In this document: positions 7,524 through 15,350 of the stretch, piece after piece | How the letters are laid out: each line of letters starts with the position of its first letter | How positions within the stretch are numbered: the first letter of the stretch is position 1 | Source of the DNA: IMCC26256 sp037146835 | GTDB lineage: Bacteria > Actinomycetota > Acidimicrobiia > IMCC26256 | Assembly: GCA_037146835.1 (NCBI GenBank) | Contig: JBAWWI010000031.1 | Coordinates: 1-20,572 of the forward strand | Direction: 5' to 3' | Length of the DNA stretch: 20,572 bases | Notes under the pieces: generated by a model | What the model was told of the DNA's origin: nothing | Databases searched by the model: none | What the model saw: the letters and a program-made list of their open reading frames with translations, nothing else | Program-made: the position numbers and the translations under genes

Positions 7524-8753
7524 GTGATGAGACTCACACCGTGCCAACGACACAGAGCCGTGCGCATACTCGCGACACTCGTTATCTCGGTGTTTCTCCT
7601 GACCGCCTGTGGGAATAGCAAGGACCGCTCGGGAGTGGTCGGCTCAGATTCGAGCACCTCTACAAGCGCTCCACCGTCCACCCTCCCCCAGCAAGGCTCG
7701 GGATCCGTCAAGTCTCAGTTGATCTCGGTTGCGACGAATCTCGACGAACCAGTAGCGATAGCAACTTTTGGGTCCGATACATATGTTGCAGAGAAGGCCG
7801 GGCGAATACGCCGTATCGACGAAGCACACGGCAACCCGATCGCACTTGATATTTCTCGCAGAGTCGTCTCGGATGCTTACGAGCAAGGTCTTCTAGGGAT
7901 GACATTCTCGCCTGACCAACGCTACCTATACGTTTCATATACACACAACAACGGCAGCATCGTTCTCGACGCGCTGCGCTGGCACGGGCGCGGAACACCG
8001 AACTCCGATTGGCGAACGATTATTTCGATCCCTGATCCACAGTCGAATCACAACGGCGGCAACCTCGAGTTCGGCGCGGACTCCATGCTCTGGATGGGTA
8101 TCGGAGATGGAGGAAATGCAGACGACGAAGGTGACGGCCACGCCGTTGGCGGCAACGGGCAGAGCCTAAAGACGCTTCTAGGGAAGATGATTCGCATCAA
8201 CCCCACGCCAGAAGCAAAGCGGTCCTACACGATTCCAGCCGATAATCCATTTGTTGGTCGTAGCGATGCGCTCCCTGAAATATGGGCCTACGGACTGCGC
8301 AACCCGTGGCGTTTTGATCTCGACGCAGGGATGCTCTGGATTGCAGATGTAGGACAGAGCAGCCGAGAGGAGATTGACAGAGTCAGCTCCATCTATGGCG
8401 CAGGATCCAATTTTGGCTGGAACATCTACGAAGGCAACTCAATCCATCGATCAGGCCGCAGCGCTGATGCAGTTGCCCCAGTATTTGAGTATCCACATTC
8501 AAACGGGAACTGCGCAATCATCGGAGGAGTAGTTGCACATGATCCTAGTTTTAGAGCCTTAAACGGGAAGTACCTATTCGTGGATTCCTGCGTGGGGGAA
8601 ATCAAAGCTTTAAGTGTCGACACGCAAGGAAGTATCAGTTCCGTCTCTCTGGACACCAATATTGTTCAACCGACCACATTTGGAACCGACGCCAGCGGCA
8701 CTCTTCTAGTTGTATCTCAGCAAGGGACCATCTACAGGATCGCTCCTAAGTAG
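7524..8753 (+). CDS. PQQ-dependent sugar dehydrogenase-like lipoprotein (soluble glucose dehydrogenase family)
   Basis: Six-bladed beta-propeller of the glucose/sorbosone dehydrogenase family (GSDH), 409 residues, expected on the outer face of the cell membrane. Residues 11-29 form a lipoprotein signal with lipobox LTAC (Cys29), followed by a Ser/Thr-rich linker to about 60. Propeller marks are VATNLDEPVAIA at 69-80, YEQGLLGMTFSPD at 119-131, SNHNGGNLEFG at 174-184 with His176 at the position of the catalytic base, GIGDGG at 192-197, EIWAYGLRNPWRFD at 252-265 and SNFGWNIYEG at 295-304. The family oxidises aldoses with PQQ; whether this one binds PQQ is not shown, since no pqq genes are here and many family members have no known substrate. 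GTG 7524 or the next codon, ATG 7527, is the start. It is convergent with the dehydrogenase gene at 8783. Confidence 0.9.
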   Translation: MMRLTPCQRHRAVRILATLVISVFLLTACGNSKDRSGVVGSDSSTSTSAPPSTLPQQGSGSVKSQLISVATNLDEPVAIATFGSDTYVAEKAGRIRRIDEAHGNPIALDISRRVVSDAYEQGLLGMTFSPDQRYLYVSYTHNNGSIVLDALRWHGRGTPNSDWRTIISIPDPQSNHNGGNLEFGADSMLWMGIGDGGNADDEGDGHAVGGNGQSLKTLLGKMIRINPTPEAKRSYTIPADNPFVGRSDALPEIWAYGLRNPWRFDLDAGMLWIADVGQSSREEIDRVSSIYGAGSNFGWNIYEGNSIHRSGRSADAVAPVFEYPHSNGNCAIIGGVVAHDPSFRALNGKYLFVDSCVGEIKALSVDTQGSISSVSLDTNIVQPTTFGTDASGTLLVVSQQGTIYRIAPK

Positions 8754-8782
8754 CACCAATTCCCTTATCCATTTGCGCGCAA

Positions 8783-9592
8783 TTACTTGCGGGGCAATCT
8801 TGCTGCTCCAGGGTCTTTCATAATGCGGCCAGCGATCTTGCGTGTCACTACTCCTGGCGCAACCGAGGAGAAGCTTGCTGTCATCTTGTTGATGATTCCA
8901 GGGATGATTACTGCACGTCGATGATCGAATGCCTTTAGCGCTGCTGAGACAACTGCCTCAGGCTGCTGCCACATAAAACCTGGGACCTTCTCGGCCTCCA
9001 TCCCTGCGCGCTCCTGAAACTCGGTTCTTGTGAATCCAGGGTTCACAGCCATGACCCGCACACCTCTAGCGCGTACCTCTTCGTGAACAGCCTGAGTAAA
9101 GGAGGATACGAAAGCCTTTGTAGCGGAGTATGTGGCGTTACCGGGAGCGGGCTGGAACGCCGCAACGGATGAGACGTTGATGATCCCACCAGAGCCTCTT
9201 GCAACCATGCGATCAAGCGCTGCGTGCGTCAAGCGGACCAACGCGCTGATATTCAAATCAACCATACGAATCTCTTTATCGATCGAGATCTCGTGGAAGC
9301 GCCCGGCGGTACCGAATCCAGCGTTGTTGACGAGCAGGTCGATCGGTGCATCCTCGCGCTTAAGGCGAGCCTCAACGAGCTTCAAGCCTTCATCTGAAGT
9401 TAAGTCTGCGGGTAGCACCTCTACCGATGTCGAGTGCTTGGTCTTCAACATCTCGCCAAGCTCCTCAAGACGAGCAGCGTCTCGAGCGACAACAACTAGG
9501 TCATAGCCACGATCAGCTAGTCCCTCCGCAAACGCGCGTCCGATGCCTGCTGAGGCTCCAGTGATCAGTGCGACGGGTCGAGACTTAGCCAT
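8783..9592 (-). CDS. Short-chain dehydrogenase/reductase (classical SDR)
   Basis: NAD(P)H-dependent oxidoreductase with a Rossmann fold, 269 residues. The cofactor loop TGASAGIG is at 11-18, DLT at 63-65, NNAG at 89-92, and the catalytic Ser142, Tyr155 and Lys159 in NVSS...YSATK. ARD after the second strand (36-38) suggests NADP preference, which is inference. The C-terminal region with IIPGIINKM resembles the DltE/YqjQ-like group of SDRs that often act on lipid or keto substrates. AGGAG lies 7 bases before the ATG. It is separated from thrC by an AT-rich 81-bp gap with a direct repeat, so it probably has its own promoter rather than being part of the threonine operon. The substrate is unknown. 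Confidence 0.92.
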   Translation of the reverse strand: MAKSRPVALITGASAGIGRAFAEGLADRGYDLVVVARDAARLEELGEMLKTKHSTSVEVLPADLTSDEGLKLVEARLKREDAPIDLLVNNAGFGTAGRFHEISIDKEIRMVDLNISALVRLTHAALDRMVARGSGGIINVSSVAAFQPAPGNATYSATKAFVSSFTQAVHEEVRARGVRVMAVNPGFTRTEFQERAGMEAEKVPGFMWQQPEAVVSAALKAFDHRRAVIIPGIINKMTASFSSVAPGVVTRKIAGRIMKDPGAARLPRK

Positions 9593-9673
9593 ACTTGCTC
9601 TCCTTGTTGCTTTAGTAAAATAATTATTTAGCGAAATGTATATGTAGCGAAATCTTGGTCTAGATATAAAGCT
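9593..9673 (-). promoter_or_regulatory. AT-rich upstream region of the SDR gene with a 9-bp direct repeat
   Basis: This short gap is far more AT-rich than its surroundings. It carries TAGCGAAAT (plus-strand reading) twice, at 9629-9637 and 9645-9653, 16 bp apart (about one and a half helical turns), then a TAAATAATTATTTTA stretch, then the Shine-Dalgarno AGGAG (9600-9604). A promoter with a regulator binding site is likely; the exact -10 and -35 could not be chosen. Confidence 0.5.
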
Positions 9674-10747
9674 TTAGAGCCCGAGTTCGCGAGCAACTGC
9701 CTCAGTAGTTGCAGCAACCGGCTCGCTCATCGCGACCTGTTTGATAGCGCGTTCTGGGTCTTTGAGCCCGTGCCCTGTAACTGTGCAGACCACCGACTCT
9801 CCGCGTGTAACGAGTCCTTCTTCAACAGCCTTTAATAGCCCTGCTACGGAGGCAGCGCTTGCAGGCTCTACGAATACTCCCTCGGTCTCGGCCAAGAGTC
9901 GGTAGGCGCTGAGAATCTCGTCGTCGGTGACCATTCCGATGTGCCCACCTGATTCGTCTCTTGCTCCGATCGCTCCATCCCAGGATGCTGGAGCACCGAT
10001 CCGAATAGCGGTCGCGATCGTCTCTGGGTTACTAATCGGGTGACCCAGCACTAGTGGAGCAGACCCTGCTGCTTGCCACCCAAGCATGCGCGGGAGTCGC
10101 TGCGATCGCCCGAGGTCTGAATACTCCTTGTAGCCCATCCAATAGGCAGTGATGTTCCCTGCATTACCTACAGGGATGCAGTGAACGTCTGGAGCATCGC
10201 CGAGCGCATCCACAATCTCAAACGCTGCAGTCTTCTGGCCTTGAATCCTGTATGGGTTCACGGAGTTAACAACTGTTACGCGGCCGGTCTCCCCAAGTGC
10301 ACGCACGATGTTGAGTGCGTCGTCGAAGTTGCCCTCTACAGCGACAACCTTGGCACCGTGAATAAGTGCCTGTGCCAGTTTTCCGAGCGCAATATTCCCT
10401 GCAGGGATTACCACCCCGCATGTGAGCCCTGCACGCGCTGAGTACGCGGCGGCAGATGCCGATGTGTTCCCCGTTGAGGCGCAGATCACAGCAGAGGCAC
10501 CATCCTCTACAGCCTTCGTGATCGCCATGGTCATACCGCGGTCCTTGAATGAACCAGTTGGGTTGGCGCCCTCGATCTTGAGTCTTATCTCGAGCCCGAG
10601 TCTCTCGGAGAGGCGAGTCGCTGGGAGTAGAGGCGTATTTCCCTCATTCAGAGTTACTACTGGCGTGGAGGCCGTTACAGGCAGGTGATCACGGTACGCC
10701 TCAATGATCCCTGGCCATGCTGCTGAGGCGATCGGGGTATTACTCAT
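9674..10747 (-). CDS. thrC: Threonine synthase
   Basis: PLP enzyme converting O-phosphohomoserine to threonine, last step of the pathway. 357 residues, the short form found in actinobacteria. The N-terminal TLNEGNTPLLPATRL is typical. PLP is bound by Lys68 in NPTGSFKDRG (62-71), followed by ASTGNTSAS at 90-98 and the phosphate loop PVGNAGN at 192-198; EPASAAS and TGHGLKDP are the later conserved pieces. Its ATG overlaps the hom stop (ATGA), so translation is coupled to hom. Its substrate requires a homoserine kinase; see the ApgM-family gene. Nothing is unusual in the sequence. Confidence 0.97.
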   Translation of the reverse strand: MSNTPIASAAWPGIIEAYRDHLPVTASTPVVTLNEGNTPLLPATRLSERLGLEIRLKIEGANPTGSFKDRGMTMAITKAVEDGASAVICASTGNTSASAAAYSARAGLTCGVVIPAGNIALGKLAQALIHGAKVVAVEGNFDDALNIVRALGETGRVTVVNSVNPYRIQGQKTAAFEIVDALGDAPDVHCIPVGNAGNITAYWMGYKEYSDLGRSQRLPRMLGWQAAGSAPLVLGHPISNPETIATAIRIGAPASWDGAIGARDESGGHIGMVTDDEILSAYRLLAETEGVFVEPASAASVAGLLKAVEEGLVTRGESVVCTVTGHGLKDPERAIKQVAMSEPVAATTEAVARELGL

Positions 10748-12036
10748 TCGCCGCTCCCTAGAACACGCAGTACCGATCCAACTCTATGCACTGCATCGGT
10801 CTCACGAAGCTCCGCAACAGTCGAGCGCAGATCAGACTCACGAGCAGCATGGGTGACAAAAATAAGGCGAGCATCCTCGCCGATGCCACGCTGCTGCATT
10901 GACTCAATGCTCACCTCGTGACGACCGAATACGTCAGCAACCACAGCGAGGACACCTGGGCGGTCGGCGGCTTCGAGCTCAAGGTAATACTGCGACACAA
11001 CCCCATCCATTGGGAGCATCTCGCGCCTCACCAACTTACCGATCGTGGCACCACGCCCTCCGCTCGCAAGATTCTTAGCGGCATCGATTACGTCTCCGAG
11101 AACCGCTGAAGCGGTTGGGAATCCTCCAGCACCGCGACCGTAGAGCATTACCTCTCCAGTGGCTTCGCCCTCTATAAATACAGCGTTAAATGCTTCGCGT
11201 ACTGAGGCAAGCGGGTGCTGCACTGGGACCATAGCGGGGTGCACGCGTGCCCCGACCTTGCCGTCGCGCTCCTCTGCAACAGCAAGCAACTTCACTACGT
11301 AACCAAGCTCACGTGCTGCCTCAATATCAGCAGCTGTGATTGAGGTGATCCCCTCGCGGTATACGTCAGAGTCAGTTACCTCAGCACCGAATGCGATTGA
11401 GGCAATGATTGCGGCCTTCGCGGCTGCGTCGTGCGCCTCAACGTCAGCAGTCGGGTCTGCCTCGGCGAATCCAAGGGCCTGTGCCTCTGCGAGCGCATCG
11501 GCGAAAGACTGCCCTGCCTCGGTCATGCGGGTAAGTATGTAGTTTGTAGTCCCGTTGACGATCCCGGTAACACGCAGTATGCGATCACCGGCGAGGCTCT
11601 CACGAAGCGGACGCATCAACGGGATACCGCCGCAGACGGAGGCCTCAAATAGGAGGTCAACTCCGCCAGACTCCGCGGCGGCGAATAACTCTGCGCCTGC
11701 GGCTGCGAGTAGCGCCTTGTTTGCGGTCACCACTGGCTTGCCGGCAGCGAGAGCAGCCAGGATCAAAGTGCGGGCTGGTTCGATACCACCCATCACCTCA
11801 ACAACAAGATCAACATCGCTCGCTGCAACGACCGCCGCTGGATCATCTGTCATTACTGCAGTGTTCGTTGGCAGACCACGGTCGATTGAGAGGTCACGCA
11901 CTGCGATCTGGGTTATCTCGAGCCTCACCCCGGCGCGTGCTGCAATGGCATCGCCATTACTCGCGATCATCTGGGCGAGCGACGCCCCGACATTGCCGCA
12001 ACCAAGAAGACCTACGCGAACTACTGATGAACTCAT
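10744..12036 (-). CDS. hom: Homoserine dehydrogenase with C-terminal ACT domain
   Basis: Reduces aspartate semialdehyde to homoserine with NAD(P)H, the branch point to threonine, methionine and isoleucine. 430 residues: nucleotide-binding GLLGCGNVG at 9-17, VVEVMGG and VTANKALLA in the cofactor domain, NGTTNYILT, and the catalytic stretch EADPTADVEAHDAAAK. An ACT domain occupies about 350-430 (LEAADRPGVLAVVADVFG), the usual site of threonine feedback inhibition. The ATG at 12036 has no clear Shine-Dalgarno. It is followed at once by thrC. The 113-bp gap to lysA may hold a promoter, but all genes from argS to thrC could also be one transcript. Confidence 0.97.
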   Translation of the reverse strand: MSSSVVRVGLLGCGNVGASLAQMIASNGDAIAARAGVRLEITQIAVRDLSIDRGLPTNTAVMTDDPAAVVAASDVDLVVEVMGGIEPARTLILAALAAGKPVVTANKALLAAAGAELFAAAESGGVDLLFEASVCGGIPLMRPLRESLAGDRILRVTGIVNGTTNYILTRMTEAGQSFADALAEAQALGFAEADPTADVEAHDAAAKAAIIASIAFGAEVTDSDVYREGITSITAADIEAARELGYVVKLLAVAEERDGKVGARVHPAMVPVQHPLASVREAFNAVFIEGEATGEVMLYGRGAGGFPTASAVLGDVIDAAKNLASGGRGATIGKLVRREMLPMDGVVSQYYLELEAADRPGVLAVVADVFGRHEVSIESMQQRGIGEDARLIFVTHAARESDLRSTVAELRETDAVHRVGSVLRVLGSGE

Positions 12037-12149
12037 GATGGGCTTAGTCTCGCCGATGGAGTGCCCCCAAGGCGACCCGTTAGGGTTTTCTCTCCTAGTG
12101 CCCCAAATTCGGGGCTCCTTTGACTCCTCGACACACCCATAGCGAAGCG
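12037..12149 (-). other. lysA-hom intergenic region with a GCCCC/GGGGC stem-loop
   Basis: A perfect 5-bp inverted repeat with a 6-base loop lies at 12100-12115, about 35 bases after the lysA stop and 64 before hom. No U-tract follows on the minus strand. It may be a pause or processing site. On the plus strand TAGGGTTTT occurs nearby, resembling the -10 of the sugar dehydrogenase gene, but no plus-strand gene follows. Confidence 0.35.
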
Positions 12150-13430
12150 CTATTGATCGAGGCGAGTCAGGTCGTCGTTCGTCTCGCGCCTCACCACTAG
12201 GCGGGGCACGCCGCCGGAGATAAAGACAACTGCGGGGCGAGGAACTTTGTTGTAGTTAGAGGCCATTGAGTACCCATAAGCACCGGTTACTGGGGTCACT
12301 AAGAGGTCCCCAACCGCAACATTCGCCGGTAGGTAGGCATCCGGCACTACCAGATCACCTTGCTCGCAGTGCTTGCCAGCGACCCTGACCTGAAGCGGGC
12401 GCTCCGCATCGATCTGCGCTGCAAGGTATGCCTCATAACCCGCTCCGTATAGTGCTGGCCTCGGATTATCTGACATTCCACCGTCAACGGATACATAAGT
12501 AGCCACGCCTGGAATCTCTTTGACGGTCCCAACTCGATAGAGAGTGGCCCCAGCAGCGGCGACGATTGAGCGCCCAGGCTCCACCATCACTCTTGGGGCG
12601 TTAAGCCCTCGAGACTGCGAACCTGTCGTAATCGCATCTCGGAGAGTAGACGCATAGGCAGCGATATCGGTCGGAGGATCCTCGGCGAGGTATCTAACGC
12701 CAAGGCCTCCACCCATAACCGTCTCCTCCACTACCGCTCCAGTTGTTGCGGTAATAGCGGCAACCAGATCGAGCACTACCTCTACCGCTCGCGCATAAGA
12801 CTCGAGTACCCAGATCTGAGATCCGATGTGGCAGTGAAGACCCGCAAACTCCAGAGACGGCGAGGCAACAACACGCTGGGACGCGGCTAATGCAACACCG
12901 CTGCTAACTGTGAATCCAAACTTAGATTCCTCTGTACCGGTCTCGATGAACTCATGCGTATGGGCCTCGACACCAGGTGTAACGCGCACAAGCACTCGCG
13001 GCACTACACCAAGCGCTGCGCTTAATCGCTCAAGCCGATCCAGCTCGTCGTTGGAGTCGGCAACGATGCGCCCGACTCCTGCGCTGAGAGCAGCGATGAG
13101 TTCTTCATCTGATTTGTTATTGCCATGGAGCACGATTCGCGTCGCTGGAAACCCTGCGCTCAAAGCGACGTGCATCTCGCCACCGGTAGCGCAGTCGAGG
13201 TGTAGACCCTCCTCCATTACAAGGCGAACCATCGCGGTGCAGAGGAACGATTTGCCTGCAAATGCAACGTTCTCAGCCCCAAAGGCATCTACGTATTCCC
13301 TACAGCGATCGCGCATTGCGTCTTCGTCATAGATAAAGAGTGGAGTTCCGAACTCGGCCGCTAGCGCCTCAAGATCGGCATCCAGTACCGCGGGTGAAGC
13401 AATGCTCTTATCGAATGGTGCTGAGCTCAT
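12150..13430 (-). CDS. lysA: Diaminopimelate decarboxylase
   Basis: PLP enzyme that decarboxylates meso-diaminopimelate to L-lysine, last step of lysine synthesis. 426 residues of fold type III (alanine-racemase-like barrel, then beta domain). PLP Lys60 lies in VAFAGKSFL; HGNNKSDEEL at 102-111, HCHIGSQ at 199-205, MGGGLG at 239-244 and EPGRSIV at 284-290 follow. The second-subunit active-site Cys355 is in CEQGD, and TGAYGYSMASNYN closes the site. The ATG overlaps the argS stop by 4 bp (ATGA). The argS-lysA-hom order is the one known from corynebacteria and other actinobacteria, where argS and lysA are co-transcribed. Confidence 0.97.
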   Translation of the reverse strand: MSSAPFDKSIASPAVLDADLEALAAEFGTPLFIYDEDAMRDRCREYVDAFGAENVAFAGKSFLCTAMVRLVMEEGLHLDCATGGEMHVALSAGFPATRIVLHGNNKSDEELIAALSAGVGRIVADSNDELDRLERLSAALGVVPRVLVRVTPGVEAHTHEFIETGTEESKFGFTVSSGVALAASQRVVASPSLEFAGLHCHIGSQIWVLESYARAVEVVLDLVAAITATTGAVVEETVMGGGLGVRYLAEDPPTDIAAYASTLRDAITTGSQSRGLNAPRVMVEPGRSIVAAAGATLYRVGTVKEIPGVATYVSVDGGMSDNPRPALYGAGYEAYLAAQIDAERPLQVRVAGKHCEQGDLVVPDAYLPANVAVGDLLVTPVTGAYGYSMASNYNKVPRPAVVFISGGVPRLVVRRETNDDLTRLDQ

Positions 13431-15142
13431 CCGAGAGTTCCTTGCGTCTGTCCTTCGCCTAAAGTGCCCTCTGCCTCATCTTCGTCTTCATCGAGGCGCT
13501 CCATCACTGCCGGTGCACCTACTCCAAGTATCCCAAGGGCATCGGCCAATCCGATACGAGATGCCTCAGCAAGCCAAAGACGCGCCTGCGTAAGCGCGGC
13601 ATCGTTGGTTATAACTCGACAGTCGCGATAGAAGCCGTGAACGCGCGATGCGAAGTCGCGAACCCAAGTAGCAACGCGATGAGGCGCACGCAACTCTGCA
13701 CTTGTTGCTAGCACTCCTGGATACTCAGAGAGAGCACGCAGCAAGTCGAGCTCGCGCTCATGCAGAAGCACGGAGAGGTCTGCATCTTCGAGTGCAACCC
13801 TTGTAACCCCTTGCTCATCTGCTCGCCTGCCTATAGAGCAGACGCGCGCATGCGCGTACTGAACATAAAAGACTGGGTTCTCCATCGACTGCGAGGTAAC
13901 TACATCGAGGTCGAATGTAAGTGCAGTATCAATACCTTGGAGCAGGAATGTGAGGCGCGCAACATCTGGGTCAACCTCATCAAGAATGTCTGAGAGGGTT
14001 ACCACGTTGCCGGCGCGCTTTGAGAGGCGAACCAGCTCGCCGCCACGCTCGAGCTTCACTAATTGCCCAAGAATGATCTCAGGCTGAGGAGCCTCAGAAG
14101 TACCTATTCCTAAAGCCTCCATGCCGGCCTGCAGGCTCTTAACCTGCCCATGGTGGTCAGCGCCCCAAATATCAATGAGGTAGTCCCAACCGCGGCGTGA
14201 CTTATCGAGGTGGTACGCGAGGTCATTGGCCAAATATGTCGTTGATCCATCGCGCTTTACCAAGACGCGATCGCGCTGGTCACCGAGCGCCTCGCTATTG
14301 AGCCATGTCGCGTCGTCCTTGACATAGGTATGCCCGGCAGACTCCAGCGTTGAGAGAACCTCGGCTACGTTGCCGCGCTCGTGGAGAAGTCGTTCGCTAA
14401 ACCACGTATCAAAGTAGACACCAATGCGGGCAAGATCCTCGCGCAGCGACTTCACATTCTGCTCGTATCCCCACTCGCGCGCTGTTAGTTCATCTACATT
14501 GTCGCCGAGTTCAGCACGAAGTAGCGCTGCCATATCGATGAGGTACTCGCCGTGGTATCCATCTTCGGGCGGCTCTTCGTCGCGATAACGCGCAAGCAGA
14601 GAACGCGCAAAGGTATCGAGTTGATTCCCTGCATCATTTAGGTAGTACTCGCGATGCACGGTTGCGCCTTGAGAGGCGAGAACATTCGCAAGAGCATCAC
14701 CGACAGCAACCCAACGTCCACCACCAGCATGGAGCGGACCAGTGGGGTTAGCGGATACAAACTCAAGATTGATGCGCTGGTTAGCGAGTGCCTCGCTTCG
14801 ACCATATGCATTCTCTGAAGTGACAACATCTGTGAGCACATCATGGAGCCACGTTGGCCGGAGAAATATGTTCACAAACCCTGGGCCTGCAAACTCACAT
14901 CGATCAAGGTGCGGAGTATTAGATGCCTCGAGAGCAGCAGCGATCTCAACGGCCAAATCGCGCGGAGCGCGCCCGACGATCTTGGCTAAACGCAGCGCCA
15001 CGTTGGTCTGAAAATCCCCATGCTCACGCCTAGCGGTGGGCTCGGGTGTTAGGTCCCCAGCGGGCGCGGGGAGGCCGCAAGCCCCAAGAGATGACAGAAT
15101 TGCTGTAGTTAAGGACTCAATAATCAAAGCGTTATGGGCCAT
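13427..15142 (-). CDS. argS: Arginyl-tRNA synthetase (class I)
   Basis: Charges tRNA-Arg with arginine. With the ATG at 15142 it has 571 residues. The N-terminal tRNA D-loop-binding domain (HGDFQTNVALRLAK at 41-54) is followed by the HIGH-like signature LHAGG in PTGPLHAGGGRW (133-144), a variant common in actinobacteria, the catalytic domain with YLNDAGNQ and WGADHHGQ (326-333), and a KMSKS-like RLSKRAGN at 372-379. The helical anticodon-binding domain ends near LGVGAPAVME; a further 23-residue acidic tail (549-571, DEDEDEAE then two GTLG copies) is unusual. A TTG at 15226 would add 28 residues, but the family N-terminus fits the ATG. No Shine-Dalgarno precedes it. lysA follows with a 4-bp overlap. 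Confidence 0.96.
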   Translation of the reverse strand: MAHNALIIESLTTAILSSLGACGLPAPAGDLTPEPTARREHGDFQTNVALRLAKIVGRAPRDLAVEIAAALEASNTPHLDRCEFAGPGFVNIFLRPTWLHDVLTDVVTSENAYGRSEALANQRINLEFVSANPTGPLHAGGGRWVAVGDALANVLASQGATVHREYYLNDAGNQLDTFARSLLARYRDEEPPEDGYHGEYLIDMAALLRAELGDNVDELTAREWGYEQNVKSLREDLARIGVYFDTWFSERLLHERGNVAEVLSTLESAGHTYVKDDATWLNSEALGDQRDRVLVKRDGSTTYLANDLAYHLDKSRRGWDYLIDIWGADHHGQVKSLQAGMEALGIGTSEAPQPEIILGQLVKLERGGELVRLSKRAGNVVTLSDILDEVDPDVARLTFLLQGIDTALTFDLDVVTSQSMENPVFYVQYAHARVCSIGRRADEQGVTRVALEDADLSVLLHERELDLLRALSEYPGVLATSAELRAPHRVATWVRDFASRVHGFYRDCRVITNDAALTQARLWLAEASRIGLADALGILGVGAPAVMERLDEDEDEAEGTLGEGQTQGTLG

Positions 15143-15350
15143 AAAACCCACGGCCGAGGCGGGATTGAGGGGCTGGAGGGCTCTTAAGCATCGCACACTC
15201 GGCCACTCCAACCCCCTCCATAACAATTTTGGGGGTGACTACCACGCTGCGTGGCGGATAGAGTCACGGAGCGGAGCAAGATCTCGTCATAGATATTTCT
15301 GCAGAGTCCGGCTCGGGTGGGAGCAAACTTGAAGGGTTTGAGGTTAAGAC
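15143..15350. promoter_or_regulatory. Divergent argS / GGDEF region with nested and interleaved inverted repeats
   Basis: Three inverted repeats are readable. GGCCGAG (15152-15158) pairs with CTCGGCC (15198-15204). TGGAGGG (15174-15180) pairs with CCCTCCA (15214-15220). These two are interleaved, so they exclude each other or form a pseudoknot. Further out GTGACT (15235-15240) pairs with AGTCAC (15262-15267) around an inner CCACG-CTG-CGTGG hairpin (15242-15254). Both promoters must lie here, but no convincing hexamers were found. An argS leader attenuator or regulator sites are possible. Confidence 0.45.

Noticed and set aside
7524..8753. Quinoprotein glucose dehydrogenase as a firm enzyme name
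   Set aside because: The fold and His176 fit, but no PQQ synthesis genes are visible and many GSDH-family lipoproteins have no proven activity, so only the family is claimed.
11555..12142. Plus-strand open frame of 195 codons opposite hom
   Set aside because: The antisense strand of an intact, well-conserved hom gene; the Ser/Arg/Pro/Ala-rich translation has no recognisable motif.
15150..15225. Minus-strand stretch GGAGTGGCCGAGTG resembling the 5' half of a tRNA-Ser or tRNA-Leu upstream of argS
   Set aside because: No anticodon stem-loop, T-arm or matching acceptor strand could be drawn; the similarity ends after about 15 bases.
15143..15226. 28-residue extension of argS from a TTG start
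   Set aside because: The extension is Arg/Trp/Pro-rich and unlike ArgS N-termini, which fit the ATG at 15142.
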